DNA of 64,000 bases from Wolfiporia cocos (taxonomy: Eukaryota > Basidiomycota > Agaricomycetes > Polyporales > Phaeolaceae), in the NCBI GenBank assembly GCA_029448655.1, contig JACCLO010000004.1, forward strand, positions 186,001 through 250,000, read 5' to 3'. Shown in pieces: positions 52,360 through 61,142 of this stretch (the first letter of the stretch is position 1; each line of letters begins with the position of its first letter). The notes under the pieces are model-generated. The model was not told where the DNA came from and did no database searches. It was given only the letters and a program-made list of their open reading frames with translations. The position numbers and the translations under genes were made by a program.

Positions 52360-54360
52360 ATGTCCTCCACCTCCTCCGTCAGCACCCCCCTCGCTCCCCG
52401 CAAAATGCGCCTCCGCTCAGAAGGTCCGGTGACCCCGGTAGCTGGTCCCTCGGGAACCCAGCAACTGGTGACGCTGGAGCATCTAAGCGAGGGAGAGGAA
52501 GAAGAAGAAGAGGAAGGAGAAGAGGAGATGCCGGAGTTCGCCCCCCCGCAAAGGGAATCTCCGACCAACCCCATGGGTACGCGCCCAGGCTCGCCCATTG
52601 CCGGATACCCTCCGGCTCGTCGAACTCGCCCTATCGGGCCCGCCACCACCCTCGAAATGGAATTTACGGGGCCGACACGACAGACCAATGTCGCTGTCGA
52701 GAACAATCTCAAAGCGTACCTCCCTGAGGAGGAACACCACAAGGTAGACGGGTCCCTACATGGGCCAATAATCGACGCCGCCGTACAACGAAGTGCGGCC
52801 ATCTCACACGACACCACCGACACCCTCGGTCGAATGGTGCACGCTCGCCTGGAGCGGATCCACGGCAGAATCGACTCCCTGGTTGGGCAATCCAGGGCAA
52901 TCGAACAAAAAGCCCAAGACGAGCTACACGAGGCGGTCAATTCAGTCCGCAACGAGGTACTGTCCACGCTGGTGGACCTTGGTAAGGAACTCCGACAGGA
53001 GTATACCGCCAAGTTCACCACGCTGGAAAAGGAGCTCCGGAAGGACTACCGGTCCCGGCTGGACGACCTCGAGGATGCATTTGCCGAACGCATGGAGAAA
53101 GTTGACGAGGAACTCCGGAGGATTCGCAAAAATCCCTCCGTTCCCAACCCTCCCGGCGTCCGCACGCCACCGGAAGACTCAGCACAGGCCCCCGGCAATG
53201 CTCAAGCCCGTGCAGCCGAGGCCGCTGCCGCCGCTCAAGCTGCAGCTGCTGCTGCAGCAGCCGTCGCCCCGCAGATTCCAGGTCTGCCTCAAAACCTGAA
53301 AATCCCCCCTCCCCCCGAATTCTCTGGGTCATCTGGAAAGGTGACTGCGCAGGAATGGGTGGAGAAGATGGGCCTGTACTTCGGTACGCTCAGGGTCTAC
53401 GATGACCATGACCGTATCACCACGGCCCTCTTCCGCGTCACAGGGGACGCCTACAAGTTTTTCTCGCCTCTCATCAAGAAGGCAGGAAACGGTGAACCTC
53501 TCGGCACCTGGGAGGACTTCACCAAATCTGTAATGGTGCAATATGGGAAAATGACGGATAAGGAGATAGCCAAGAAGGAAATTCGCGGCTACTACGGCAC
53601 GAAAGGCAAGGAACTGGCAGAATCGAACTATTTCAATTACTGCGAACGGTTCCGCACCCTCGGCCGACTCTCCGAAACCGCCAACGAGACTCTGGTGTGG
53701 GAATTCACCGAGACTCTCCCGGAAAAGGTCAAGGACACCTTAAACGTCCTCGGCAAGACCCCGTTCTTCAAGGCGCCCACCGACATCGAGCCTCTGATCG
53801 ACTTCGCTCTAGAAATGTATCAGACATCTTACCCTGACAAGATCAAGGGCTCGATCTTCGAGAAAGCCGGTAAGAAGGACTCGGCACCTGCCGAAAAGAA
53901 GGAGACGTCCTCCGCTTCTGCGAAGAAGTCGGAGAAGAAAAAGGACAAGGGAAAGGCGCCCGCCAAAGCCCCCGCCGACACCGCCAACGCCGTCTGCACA
54001 TACTGCAAGCAGACAGGACATTACTTCAACAAATGTCCTAAGCTTGCCGCGGACAAGGCTGCGGGAACGTTCGTGCCTGCCGCTCAGCGGGCCGAACAAC
54101 AAAGGGCGAAGGATGCAGCTGCCGCGTCTGGAAAGACCACGGCTGCTCCTTCGGGTAGTGGAAAGGGACAGGCTTCTGGCAAGAAGCCGTACTCGGCGCC
54201 CCCCGCGGATGGCAAGACGTATCGTGCCCGAACGATCTGGGAAGAAGTGACGGCTGACTCAAACTCAGCAGGACCCTCGGCCCCCGCCACCACCGTCGCC
54301 AATGTCGGGACTATCTCGGTTCCCCTCGCCCCAACCACACGTCTCGAAGACGTTCTGTGA
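52360..54360 (+). CDS. gag: Gag of Gypsy-D
   Basis: 666 residues. The start at MSSTSSVSTPLAPR is preferred over an ATG 14 codons upstream because only this one is shared with Gypsy-B. Acidic, Pro-rich head with a Glu run; coiled coil at about 150-257 (LERIHGRIDSLVGQSR, EKELRKDYRSRLDDLEDAF); Ala-rich hinge; capsid domain at about 325-490 (QEWVEKMGLYFGTLRVYDD); Lys/Ala-rich region; CCHC knuckle CTYCKQTGHYFNKC at about 546-559. The pol frame is +1 and open from 54251, giving about 110 bases of overlap. Confidence 0.95.
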   Translation: MSSTSSVSTPLAPRKMRLRSEGPVTPVAGPSGTQQLVTLEHLSEGEEEEEEEGEEEMPEFAPPQRESPTNPMGTRPGSPIAGYPPARRTRPIGPATTLEMEFTGPTRQTNVAVENNLKAYLPEEEHHKVDGSLHGPIIDAAVQRSAAISHDTTDTLGRMVHARLERIHGRIDSLVGQSRAIEQKAQDELHEAVNSVRNEVLSTLVDLGKELRQEYTAKFTTLEKELRKDYRSRLDDLEDAFAERMEKVDEELRRIRKNPSVPNPPGVRTPPEDSAQAPGNAQARAAEAAAAAQAAAAAAAAVAPQIPGLPQNLKIPPPPEFSGSSGKVTAQEWVEKMGLYFGTLRVYDDHDRITTALFRVTGDAYKFFSPLIKKAGNGEPLGTWEDFTKSVMVQYGKMTDKEIAKKEIRGYYGTKGKELAESNYFNYCERFRTLGRLSETANETLVWEFTETLPEKVKDTLNVLGKTPFFKAPTDIEPLIDFALEMYQTSYPDKIKGSIFEKAGKKDSAPAEKKETSSASAKKSEKKKDKGKAPAKAPADTANAVCTYCKQTGHYFNKCPKLAADKAAGTFVPAAQRAEQQRAKDAAAASGKTTAAPSGSGKGQASGKKPYSAPPADGKTYRARTIWEEVTADSNSAGPSAPATTVANVGTISVPLAPTTRLEDVL

Positions 54361-57300
54361 AGAACACACCAGCCCCGCAGCGGCTGGGAGTGTACAGCGC
54401 CCCGAAGAAGCGCACCTCTACGAAGAGGCTTCACAGAGACCCCTTATCTTGTGGGAAGATAAGGCGGTCGTACGTCACCCGGTATCCCATCTCGGCATAT
54501 TCGGAAACTCGGCAATGGACTTTGCCCGGAGGACAAGGACACTAGCTACACGTGCCCCTCCTGTAAAATACTTTTATCCTGACCCGCTCGCGTCGAAATT
54601 TTTCACTTTGTATAATGTACATGGAAACGATTCTCGAGACGACAATAAATCGTTCTCTATCGAAGTGGAATTGTGGGTATATGGAAAGAAAGTCAACGTC
54701 ATGGCATTAATCGACACCGGTGCATCAATAAGCGTCATTGATAAGAAACTCGTCCACGAGGAAAAGTTAGTCACTCAGAAACTACCTTCGCCTCTCGAGA
54801 TTCGTAACGCCGACGGTACCTCTAATACCGCCGGTAATATCAATATGGCAGTAAAAGCTTATATGGTGCACGAGGAACACAAGTCCACCGAATTCTTGTA
54901 CGTAATGGACGTACAGAATGCGGATGTGATCCTCGGATATGATTGGTTCCTGAAACACAACCCGGACTTCAACTGGCCGGAAGGAACCTTCACATATCGG
55001 TGTACGGAAAAATGCAAACATGGCAAACGGGTTTCGATTTCTGAGGAAGAAGATGAAATCGAACCCCGCAACATCTATCAGATCATCAATGACTTTCCAA
55101 TAGATTTTCTCGGCTTAGAGGAGCCGGAGAATCCCTTTGTCGCTTGGGTGAACACCCTTGACGAAGGAACGGAACTCCTTATCGATGCCATTCAGTCGAT
55201 AACGGAGAAGTCGGACGATGAATTCCTGACAGATGCGGATCTCCAGAAATGGAAATCCTTGGTTCCGGAGGAATACCAGGAGTTTGGTCCCACGGTATTT
55301 TCTCAGCGCGCATCCGAAAGGATGCCCGAACGGAAACCATATGACCACGCCATCGACTTCCCCGATGACGCGGTACTACCGCCCCCGAGTAAGGCATACA
55401 AGATGTCTCCTCAGGAAGCGAACTCGCTAGATCAGTGGATTCAGGAAGAGTTACGGAAGGGCTACATCCGACACTCAAAATCTCCGATCGCGAGCCCGGT
55501 CTTCTTCGTCCCTAAAAAAGACGGCGGAGCCCGAATGGTAGTCGATTACCGAAAGGTGAACGACTTGACCATTAAAAACAGGTACCCTCTCCCACGCATA
55601 GACGAGCTTATCGATAAGCTTAGCCAGGCTTCGATATTTACGAAACTCGACTTGCGTTGGGGTTACAACAACGTAAGAATCAAGGAGGGAGATGAATGGA
55701 AGACCGCATTCATTACGCCTAACGGCCTTTACGAAGCTGTAGTCATGTACTTCGGTTTTTGTAATGCACCCAGCACGTTCCAACACATGATGAACGATAT
55801 TCTAGGTGACCTTATCAGAGAAGGAAAGGTCATTGTCTACCTAGACGACATCCTTGTGTTCGGAAACGACCTGCTGGAACACCGTCGTATCGTCAAGCAA
55901 GTATTACAAATCTTGCAAGACAACGACTTGTTCGCGAAGCCTGAAAAGTGCTTCTTCGAACAAAGCAGTATTGAATACCTGGGAATGATCATTTCCAAAG
56001 GAAAAGTCGAAATGGACCCTAAGAAGGTAGCCGGTGTCATGGACTGGCCTACACCTGCCAAGGTGAAGGACGTCCAGGCCTTTGTTGGCTTCGCCAACTA
56101 TTACCGGCGGTTCATTAAAGACTTCTCCAAAGTGGTTAAGCCGTTAACCGAACTGTCCAAGAAAAACACGCAATGGAACTGGGGACCCGAACAAGCGGAA
56201 GCCTTCCAAACTCTCAAGGAAGCTTTCACATCGGCTCCAATACTCCGGATCCCAGATCAGGAGTCCCCGTTCCGCGTGGAAGCGGATTCTTCCGATTACG
56301 CAACTGGTGCAGTGCTATCACAATACTCTTCGGAGGATAAGCTCTGGCACCCGGTAGCCTTTTACTCGAAATCTCTATCAGCAGCCGAAAGGAACTATGA
56401 GATTTACGATAAGGAGTTGCTCGCAATCATCCGCGCTCTAGAGGAATGGAGACATTACCTCGAAGGACACCCACACAAATTTGAAGTATGGTCGGATCAT
56501 CTCAACCTGACATATTTCAAATCGGCACAACGGCTAACCCGGAGACAGGCACGTTGGAGTCTTTACCTGACAAGGTTTAACTTCACCATGTGCCACAAAC
56601 CCGGTAAAACAATGCTCACGGCTGACCCTCTGTCACGGAGGCCAGACCACGAAGAGGGGGTGGAACTCGATAATCGCGATCAAATTTTGCTGAAACCGGA
56701 ATACTTCACGGTTAGGGCGCTAGAAGCGTCACAGCAGGAGATACAATCAGGCGACGAGGACCTCCTCCGGCAAATCCGACAAGCCCTCATGAACGATCAA
56801 ATTACCAAGGATTACCAGGAACTACTGAAAAGTGGTCCCAAGGAATTCGGTAAAGATCTCCAGGAATGGAACATGGAGGCCGGATTACTCCTCAGACGAG
56901 GAAAAGTGTACGTTCCAAAAGAGCCTAAGGAATTGCGCACGAAGATTCTGGAGTTACATCATGACCATGTGACTGCCGGACACTTCGGACGATGGAAGAC
57001 CTACGAACTTCTGTCACGTAATTACTGGTGGCCTGGAATGACCACGATGGTAAAGCAATACGTGGAAGGTTGTGACACATGTCAACGCATGAAGAACCGC
57101 AACCAGACCCCGTATGGACCCCTGCAACCGCTCCCAGTACCGGAAGCACCCTGGGACACAATCACAATCGACTTCATCGTTCACTTACCGCCCAGCGGTG
57201 AACGCAAACAATTCACTGCCATTATGGTAGTAGTGGACCGATTGACCAAGCGCGCACACTTCATTCCCACGTCAGACAATATCTCGGCAAAGGAATTAGC

Positions 57301-58837
57301 AAACCTCCTGTACCTTCGGATTTATCCGAACCACGGGCTTCCGAAACAAATCATTTCGGACAGAGGACCGCAATTCTCTTCTGAGCTATTCAAGGGATGG
57401 TGCGAGCAATTGGGAATTCAGAGGTCGATGACAACAGCCTACCACCCGCAAGCGGACGGCCAAACGGAGAGAATTAACCAAATTCTAGAACAATACCTAC
57501 GATGCTACATCGACGTTATCCAAAAAGATAACTGGGTGTTCTATCTCCCCACGGCAGAGTTTGCGTACAATAACGCGGCTAGCGAGACGACCAAGAATAG
57601 TCCATTCTTCGTCGAACTAGGAAGGCATCCCAATGCAGGACCTACGGATTTGAAGCCGACGCAATATTCGGATTTAAATCAATTTGCTTACGCCAGATGG
57701 TCAGCACAAGAACAAGCTAAGGCAGCTATGAAATTGGCTGCCGAACGCTGGTCTTGGTACTATGATCAACACAAGCGCTCGGTACCGTTTAAAGTTGGCG
57801 ACAAAGTTCTCGTTGACGCCCGTAGCTGGCAAGACTCCGAAAGAAGTCTTAGTCCACGCTATTTGGGACCATTTAAGATAATTGAACAATTATCTCCGGT
57901 CACCTTTAGGGTACATATGGACGAGCAATACAGGGCTTACCACCCAGTATTCCACGCTTCCAAGTTGGTCATGTACAAGGACCCTGTGCATCAGAAAAAA
58001 CCAGAGCCTCAACCAGAAATGGTCGACGGCGAGGAATTATGGGAAGTCGAGAAGATCTTAGATCATCGCCTCCGCGCAGGAAGAGTTGAATACAGAATCC
58101 GATGGAAAGGATTCGGTATCAATGACGACTCCTGGGTACGCGAAGCCGATCTCGACTCGGCATATGACATTCTACAGGAATACAAGGCTTCACACCCTAT
58201 TCCAATGCAGGATGTCCCCCTCAGGCGATCAGCTAGAAGGAAAGAAGCAGTTCACGTCTTCGACCCTGATAGCGACGACTGGGAAGCCGACGAATGCACG
58301 TGGCCAGACGACTGGCCGCAGTATCGCGAAGTATTTGCGAAGGATCCTAAGCAGCGCATGGTTAGACACCCCGACGGGGGATGGATGTCAGCTGACATTA
58401 ACCAAAACGCGGACTTGAAAATCGTAGTCGGTGAAGGTGGCCGAATGCCGGAAAAAGGAACCAAGGACTCGGTTGGGTTTGACCTGTACACTGCAACAGG
58501 CGACGTTCTGCCAGCTCACGGGCAGACAGAATACAACACCAAACTAAAGATCCAGGTACCTTTCGGCACTTACGGACGTATCGCCCCCCGCTCTAGTCTC
58601 GCCCGCAAAGGCATAGACGTAATGGGTGGCGTCATCGACCACGATTATCAAGGCGAAGTAATCATCATTCTTCGGAACCACTCGGACGTATCTATCGATA
58701 TCCGAGCCGGGGATAAGATTGCCCAGCTAATCTGCGAAGTTGCAAAGGACCCGCATATTACGCTACACGGAAAATCTTACTTTGAAAAGATTAAATCCGA
58801 GCGCGGTGCTGGTGGATTCGGCTCCACAGGAAAGTAA
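54302..58837 (+). CDS. pol: Pol of Gypsy-D: protease-RT-RNase H-integrase-chromodomain-dUTPase
   Basis: 1511 residues from the first ATG in frame; fusion to Gag by +1 frameshift is as likely. Protease ALIDTGASISVID (DTG at 138-140); RT with YLDD near 512 (VIVYLDDILVF); RNase H EADSSDYATGA; integrase zinc finger (HHDHVTAGHFGRWK...CDTCQRMK, near 886-920) and DDE core (TIDFIVHLP, SDRGPQF, QTERINQ, near 956-1056); chromodomain at about 1247-1297 (WEVEKILDHRL, YRIRWKGFG); dUTPase at about 1378-1510 with GFDLYTA, GRIAPRSSLA, GGVIDHDYQGE, GDKIAQLICE and GGFGSTGK. All catalytic signatures look intact. A C-terminal dUTPase would be released or carried with integrase; this is a third location beside those in Gypsy-A and Gypsy-C. 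Confidence 0.96.
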   Translation: MSGLSRFPSPQPHVSKTFCEEHTSPAAAGSVQRPEEAHLYEEASQRPLILWEDKAVVRHPVSHLGIFGNSAMDFARRTRTLATRAPPVKYFYPDPLASKFFTLYNVHGNDSRDDNKSFSIEVELWVYGKKVNVMALIDTGASISVIDKKLVHEEKLVTQKLPSPLEIRNADGTSNTAGNINMAVKAYMVHEEHKSTEFLYVMDVQNADVILGYDWFLKHNPDFNWPEGTFTYRCTEKCKHGKRVSISEEEDEIEPRNIYQIINDFPIDFLGLEEPENPFVAWVNTLDEGTELLIDAIQSITEKSDDEFLTDADLQKWKSLVPEEYQEFGPTVFSQRASERMPERKPYDHAIDFPDDAVLPPPSKAYKMSPQEANSLDQWIQEELRKGYIRHSKSPIASPVFFVPKKDGGARMVVDYRKVNDLTIKNRYPLPRIDELIDKLSQASIFTKLDLRWGYNNVRIKEGDEWKTAFITPNGLYEAVVMYFGFCNAPSTFQHMMNDILGDLIREGKVIVYLDDILVFGNDLLEHRRIVKQVLQILQDNDLFAKPEKCFFEQSSIEYLGMIISKGKVEMDPKKVAGVMDWPTPAKVKDVQAFVGFANYYRRFIKDFSKVVKPLTELSKKNTQWNWGPEQAEAFQTLKEAFTSAPILRIPDQESPFRVEADSSDYATGAVLSQYSSEDKLWHPVAFYSKSLSAAERNYEIYDKELLAIIRALEEWRHYLEGHPHKFEVWSDHLNLTYFKSAQRLTRRQARWSLYLTRFNFTMCHKPGKTMLTADPLSRRPDHEEGVELDNRDQILLKPEYFTVRALEASQQEIQSGDEDLLRQIRQALMNDQITKDYQELLKSGPKEFGKDLQEWNMEAGLLLRRGKVYVPKEPKELRTKILELHHDHVTAGHFGRWKTYELLSRNYWWPGMTTMVKQYVEGCDTCQRMKNRNQTPYGPLQPLPVPEAPWDTITIDFIVHLPPSGERKQFTAIMVVVDRLTKRAHFIPTSDNISAKELANLLYLRIYPNHGLPKQIISDRGPQFSSELFKGWCEQLGIQRSMTTAYHPQADGQTERINQILEQYLRCYIDVIQKDNWVFYLPTAEFAYNNAASETTKNSPFFVELGRHPNAGPTDLKPTQYSDLNQFAYARWSAQEQAKAAMKLAAERWSWYYDQHKRSVPFKVGDKVLVDARSWQDSERSLSPRYLGPFKIIEQLSPVTFRVHMDEQYRAYHPVFHASKLVMYKDPVHQKKPEPQPEMVDGEELWEVEKILDHRLRAGRVEYRIRWKGFGINDDSWVREADLDSAYDILQEYKASHPIPMQDVPLRRSARRKEAVHVFDPDSDDWEADECTWPDDWPQYREVFAKDPKQRMVRHPDGGWMSADINQNADLKIVVGEGGRMPEKGTKDSVGFDLYTATGDVLPAHGQTEYNTKLKIQVPFGTYGRIAPRSSLARKGIDVMGGVIDHDYQGEVIIILRNHSDVSIDIRAGDKIAQLICEVAKDPHITLHGKSYFEKIKSERGAGGFGSTGK

Positions 58838-58876
58838 TCGTTCCATTAGGGACAATGAAACCTGAAGAGGGGGTAA

Positions 58877-59573
58877 TGTCACAGATTTGGGACATGCCAC
58901 TATTTTTCCCGTATTTTTACCTATTTATCTGGTATTTCTACGACCTTGTAGACATTTACGCTGCTAAGCGCCCGTCTACACGTACACGCAACCAAACAAC
59001 ACGTACACAACACGGTATACGTCCACCTGTCATAACAACGCGTACATAACACGCTTGTACGCGTCAATGACTCAGCGGACTAACCTCCGGTGTCACGCGT
59101 CTTACTCATATCCCGATACCGGGCTATGTCAGTACAATTGGATAAGCGGCCCGCTCGTTATCACATGTCAATGCCCTTACGATTACTCATATCCCGATAC
59201 CGGTATATAGTTATCACGTGCATGGCTTACTAACGTAGCAACGCCACTTCCACAACATGAACCTACGGTCCTAACAACGTTTCTTACTGGTGCGGCCATT
59301 ACCGGCGCACATGGTCTACTGTAGTTTACGACTTAGCTGTATTAGTTATGTCTGCGCACAGACCGTCTTCATGTTTGGCTCCCTTACTGGTAACCAAACA
59401 ATGCATGTATATAAGTAGGGCTATCGCTACGATAAGCCTTAGATTTGTTCTCTGCTATCGCATAGTCACATAACATCTCTACTGCGCCTACAAGTGTTCC
59501 CTCACCAGCTTCAACAACTCCCTTCAAGTCGTTATCAAGCTATAGTGTGAGTCCCACAACCTTGTTTGTGTCA
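58877..59573 (+). repeat. 3' LTR of Gypsy-D
   Basis: 697 bases, preceded by the purine tract gaagagggggtaa and followed by the duplication aatac. Confidence 0.95.
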
Positions 59574-59576
59574 AAT

Positions 59577-59846
59577 ACCCCACACCACGGGAATTTGTAC
59601 CCCGTGCCACAGGGATTCGTGCCCTACACCACAGGGATTTTTGGCCCATGCCATGGGGGTTTGTGCCCCATGCCACAGGGATTTGTGCCCTGTGCCACAG
59701 GGATTTGTGTCCTGTGCCACGGGGATTTGTGTCCTGTGCCACGGGGATTTTGTAATGTAAATACCCCACACCACAGGGATTTGTGCCCCACACCACAGGG
59801 ATCTGTGCCCTGTGCCATGGGGATTTATGCCTCATGCCACGGGGAT
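59577..59846 (+). repeat. 22-base minisatellite, right part
   Basis: About 12 more units of the same repeat, interrupted from the left part by Gypsy-D. Confidence 0.9.
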
Positions 59847-60769
59847 TTTTGTAACATAAATGGCCTGTGCTGTAGATGCCTGCCAAAAGATTGCAAAAAA
59901 TGAAGAACATTTGACACCACATTACACAGTATTACAAGGGAAGCAACGATGAGACCGAGGATCAGTGAGGTGTCAGAAGTGGCTGAGCAGGCAGAGACAA
60001 AAGAGGCAAATTGGGGAACCCATGGGTAATGCACAGGAAATTCATGGGGGATCCACAGGTAACTTAAAAAAACCCCTGATTATCTGAAATAGGGACACAT
60101 GGATTGGAATAATATATTGAAGTGGAAAAAGCGGTGTGACCGTGGCGAAGCCACGGGTAATTAACCTAGTCTAAAAGTAATGGGAGCTCGCGCCGTAGGC
60201 GCTCGCGTGCAGCTAGCGTGCAGCTAGCGTGCAGCTAGCGTGTCGCTCGCGTGTCGCTCGCGTTTTGCGCACGTTCAGCGCACGTTTTGCGCACATGGAC
60301 GCCACGTTTGCCGCGTGGCGTCCATGCGCGTCGTCAAATCCTGCTCCCATTAGATAGGGCGCCTGCTGCCATCCGCGGAGTTGGCCGGTGGATTCCCACG
60401 CCCGGCGCCTGCAACGCGCGCACCGCGTTTGACGAAAACATGCGCAATTCGCGTTTTGCGCGTCCTCCTGACCGCGCGTTGCAATAATTTCGTTACCGCT
60501 GTAATCTACATGTGTATTAGAGTACATCTATGCAATAAAAAAATCGGTGCCACAAATGCACAGGGGGGCCCCACCAAAACTTGAGTAGGTGGACACGGGT
60601 GGATGGAGGTGTTAGGCTTTCCCTGTCACAACAGTGACAAACAATGCCCCCTGCCTACCCTGTGGGGGAGTGGGACAAGAGACATTGACACACTACATTG
60701 GTGCAATAACAGACATATTACCATCTGTAATAAGCTGTTGAAAGCCCCTACACAGTCATTGCTTATCTG

Positions 60770-61140
60770 TGAGCTCATAAGCAACCTCCCCCACACTTGC
60801 TTGGGCAACACAACATATTGTGGGTTGTTATAACATGCTGGCATTGGGTTCTACGGCTAATGGGTCGATGCACATAGATCTCCTCAATATTTGAGGAGCT
60901 GATAAGTGACCTTCCTCACACTTGCTTGGGCAACACAACAAATTGTGGGTTGTTATAATATGCTGGCAGTGGGTTCTTTGGCACTTATGGGTTGATGCAC
61001 ATAGATCTCCCCAATATTTGAGGAGCTGATAAGTGATCTTCCTCACACTTGCTTGGGCAACACAACATACTGTGGGTTGTTATAACACGCTGGCAGTGGG
61101 TTCTTTGGCACTGATGGGTTGATGCACATAGACTTCCCCT
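60770..61140 (+). repeat. About 126-base tandem repeat before the Helitron transposase
   Basis: About three units; the marker cacttgcttgggcaacacaaca recurs at 60794, 60919 and 61046, with tgttataa and atttgaggagctgataagtg in each. Confidence 0.9.
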
Positions 61141-61142
61141 GA

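Larger units (their letters stand above)
49577..59573 (+). mobile_element. Gypsy-D: intact, very recent Ty3/gypsy element with ORF1, gag and pol-dUTPase
   Basis: 9997 bases flanked by the exact duplication aatac (49572-49576, 59574-59578). The LTRs are 697 bases each (49577-50273, 58877-59573) and appear identical. All three reading frames are open, with a self-primer site and purine tract in place. Of everything in the window it has the best claim to be active. It sits within the Helitron minisatellite. Confidence 0.97.
48961..60169 (+). mobile_element. Non-autonomous Helitron with 22-base minisatellite, split by Gypsy-D
   Basis: Starts TCTAAAAGTAATGGGAGC after A (48960) and ends with a perfect hairpin ccgtggc-gaa-gccacgg (60140-60156), a short spacer and CTAG (60166-60169) before T. 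These are standard Helitron termini. Native length is about 1207 bases after removing Gypsy-D. The left part has 11-base repeats (gtgcagctagc, gtgtcgctcgc) and a 12-base palindrome pair (atggacgccacg / cgtggcgtccat). No coding capacity. Confidence 0.88.
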
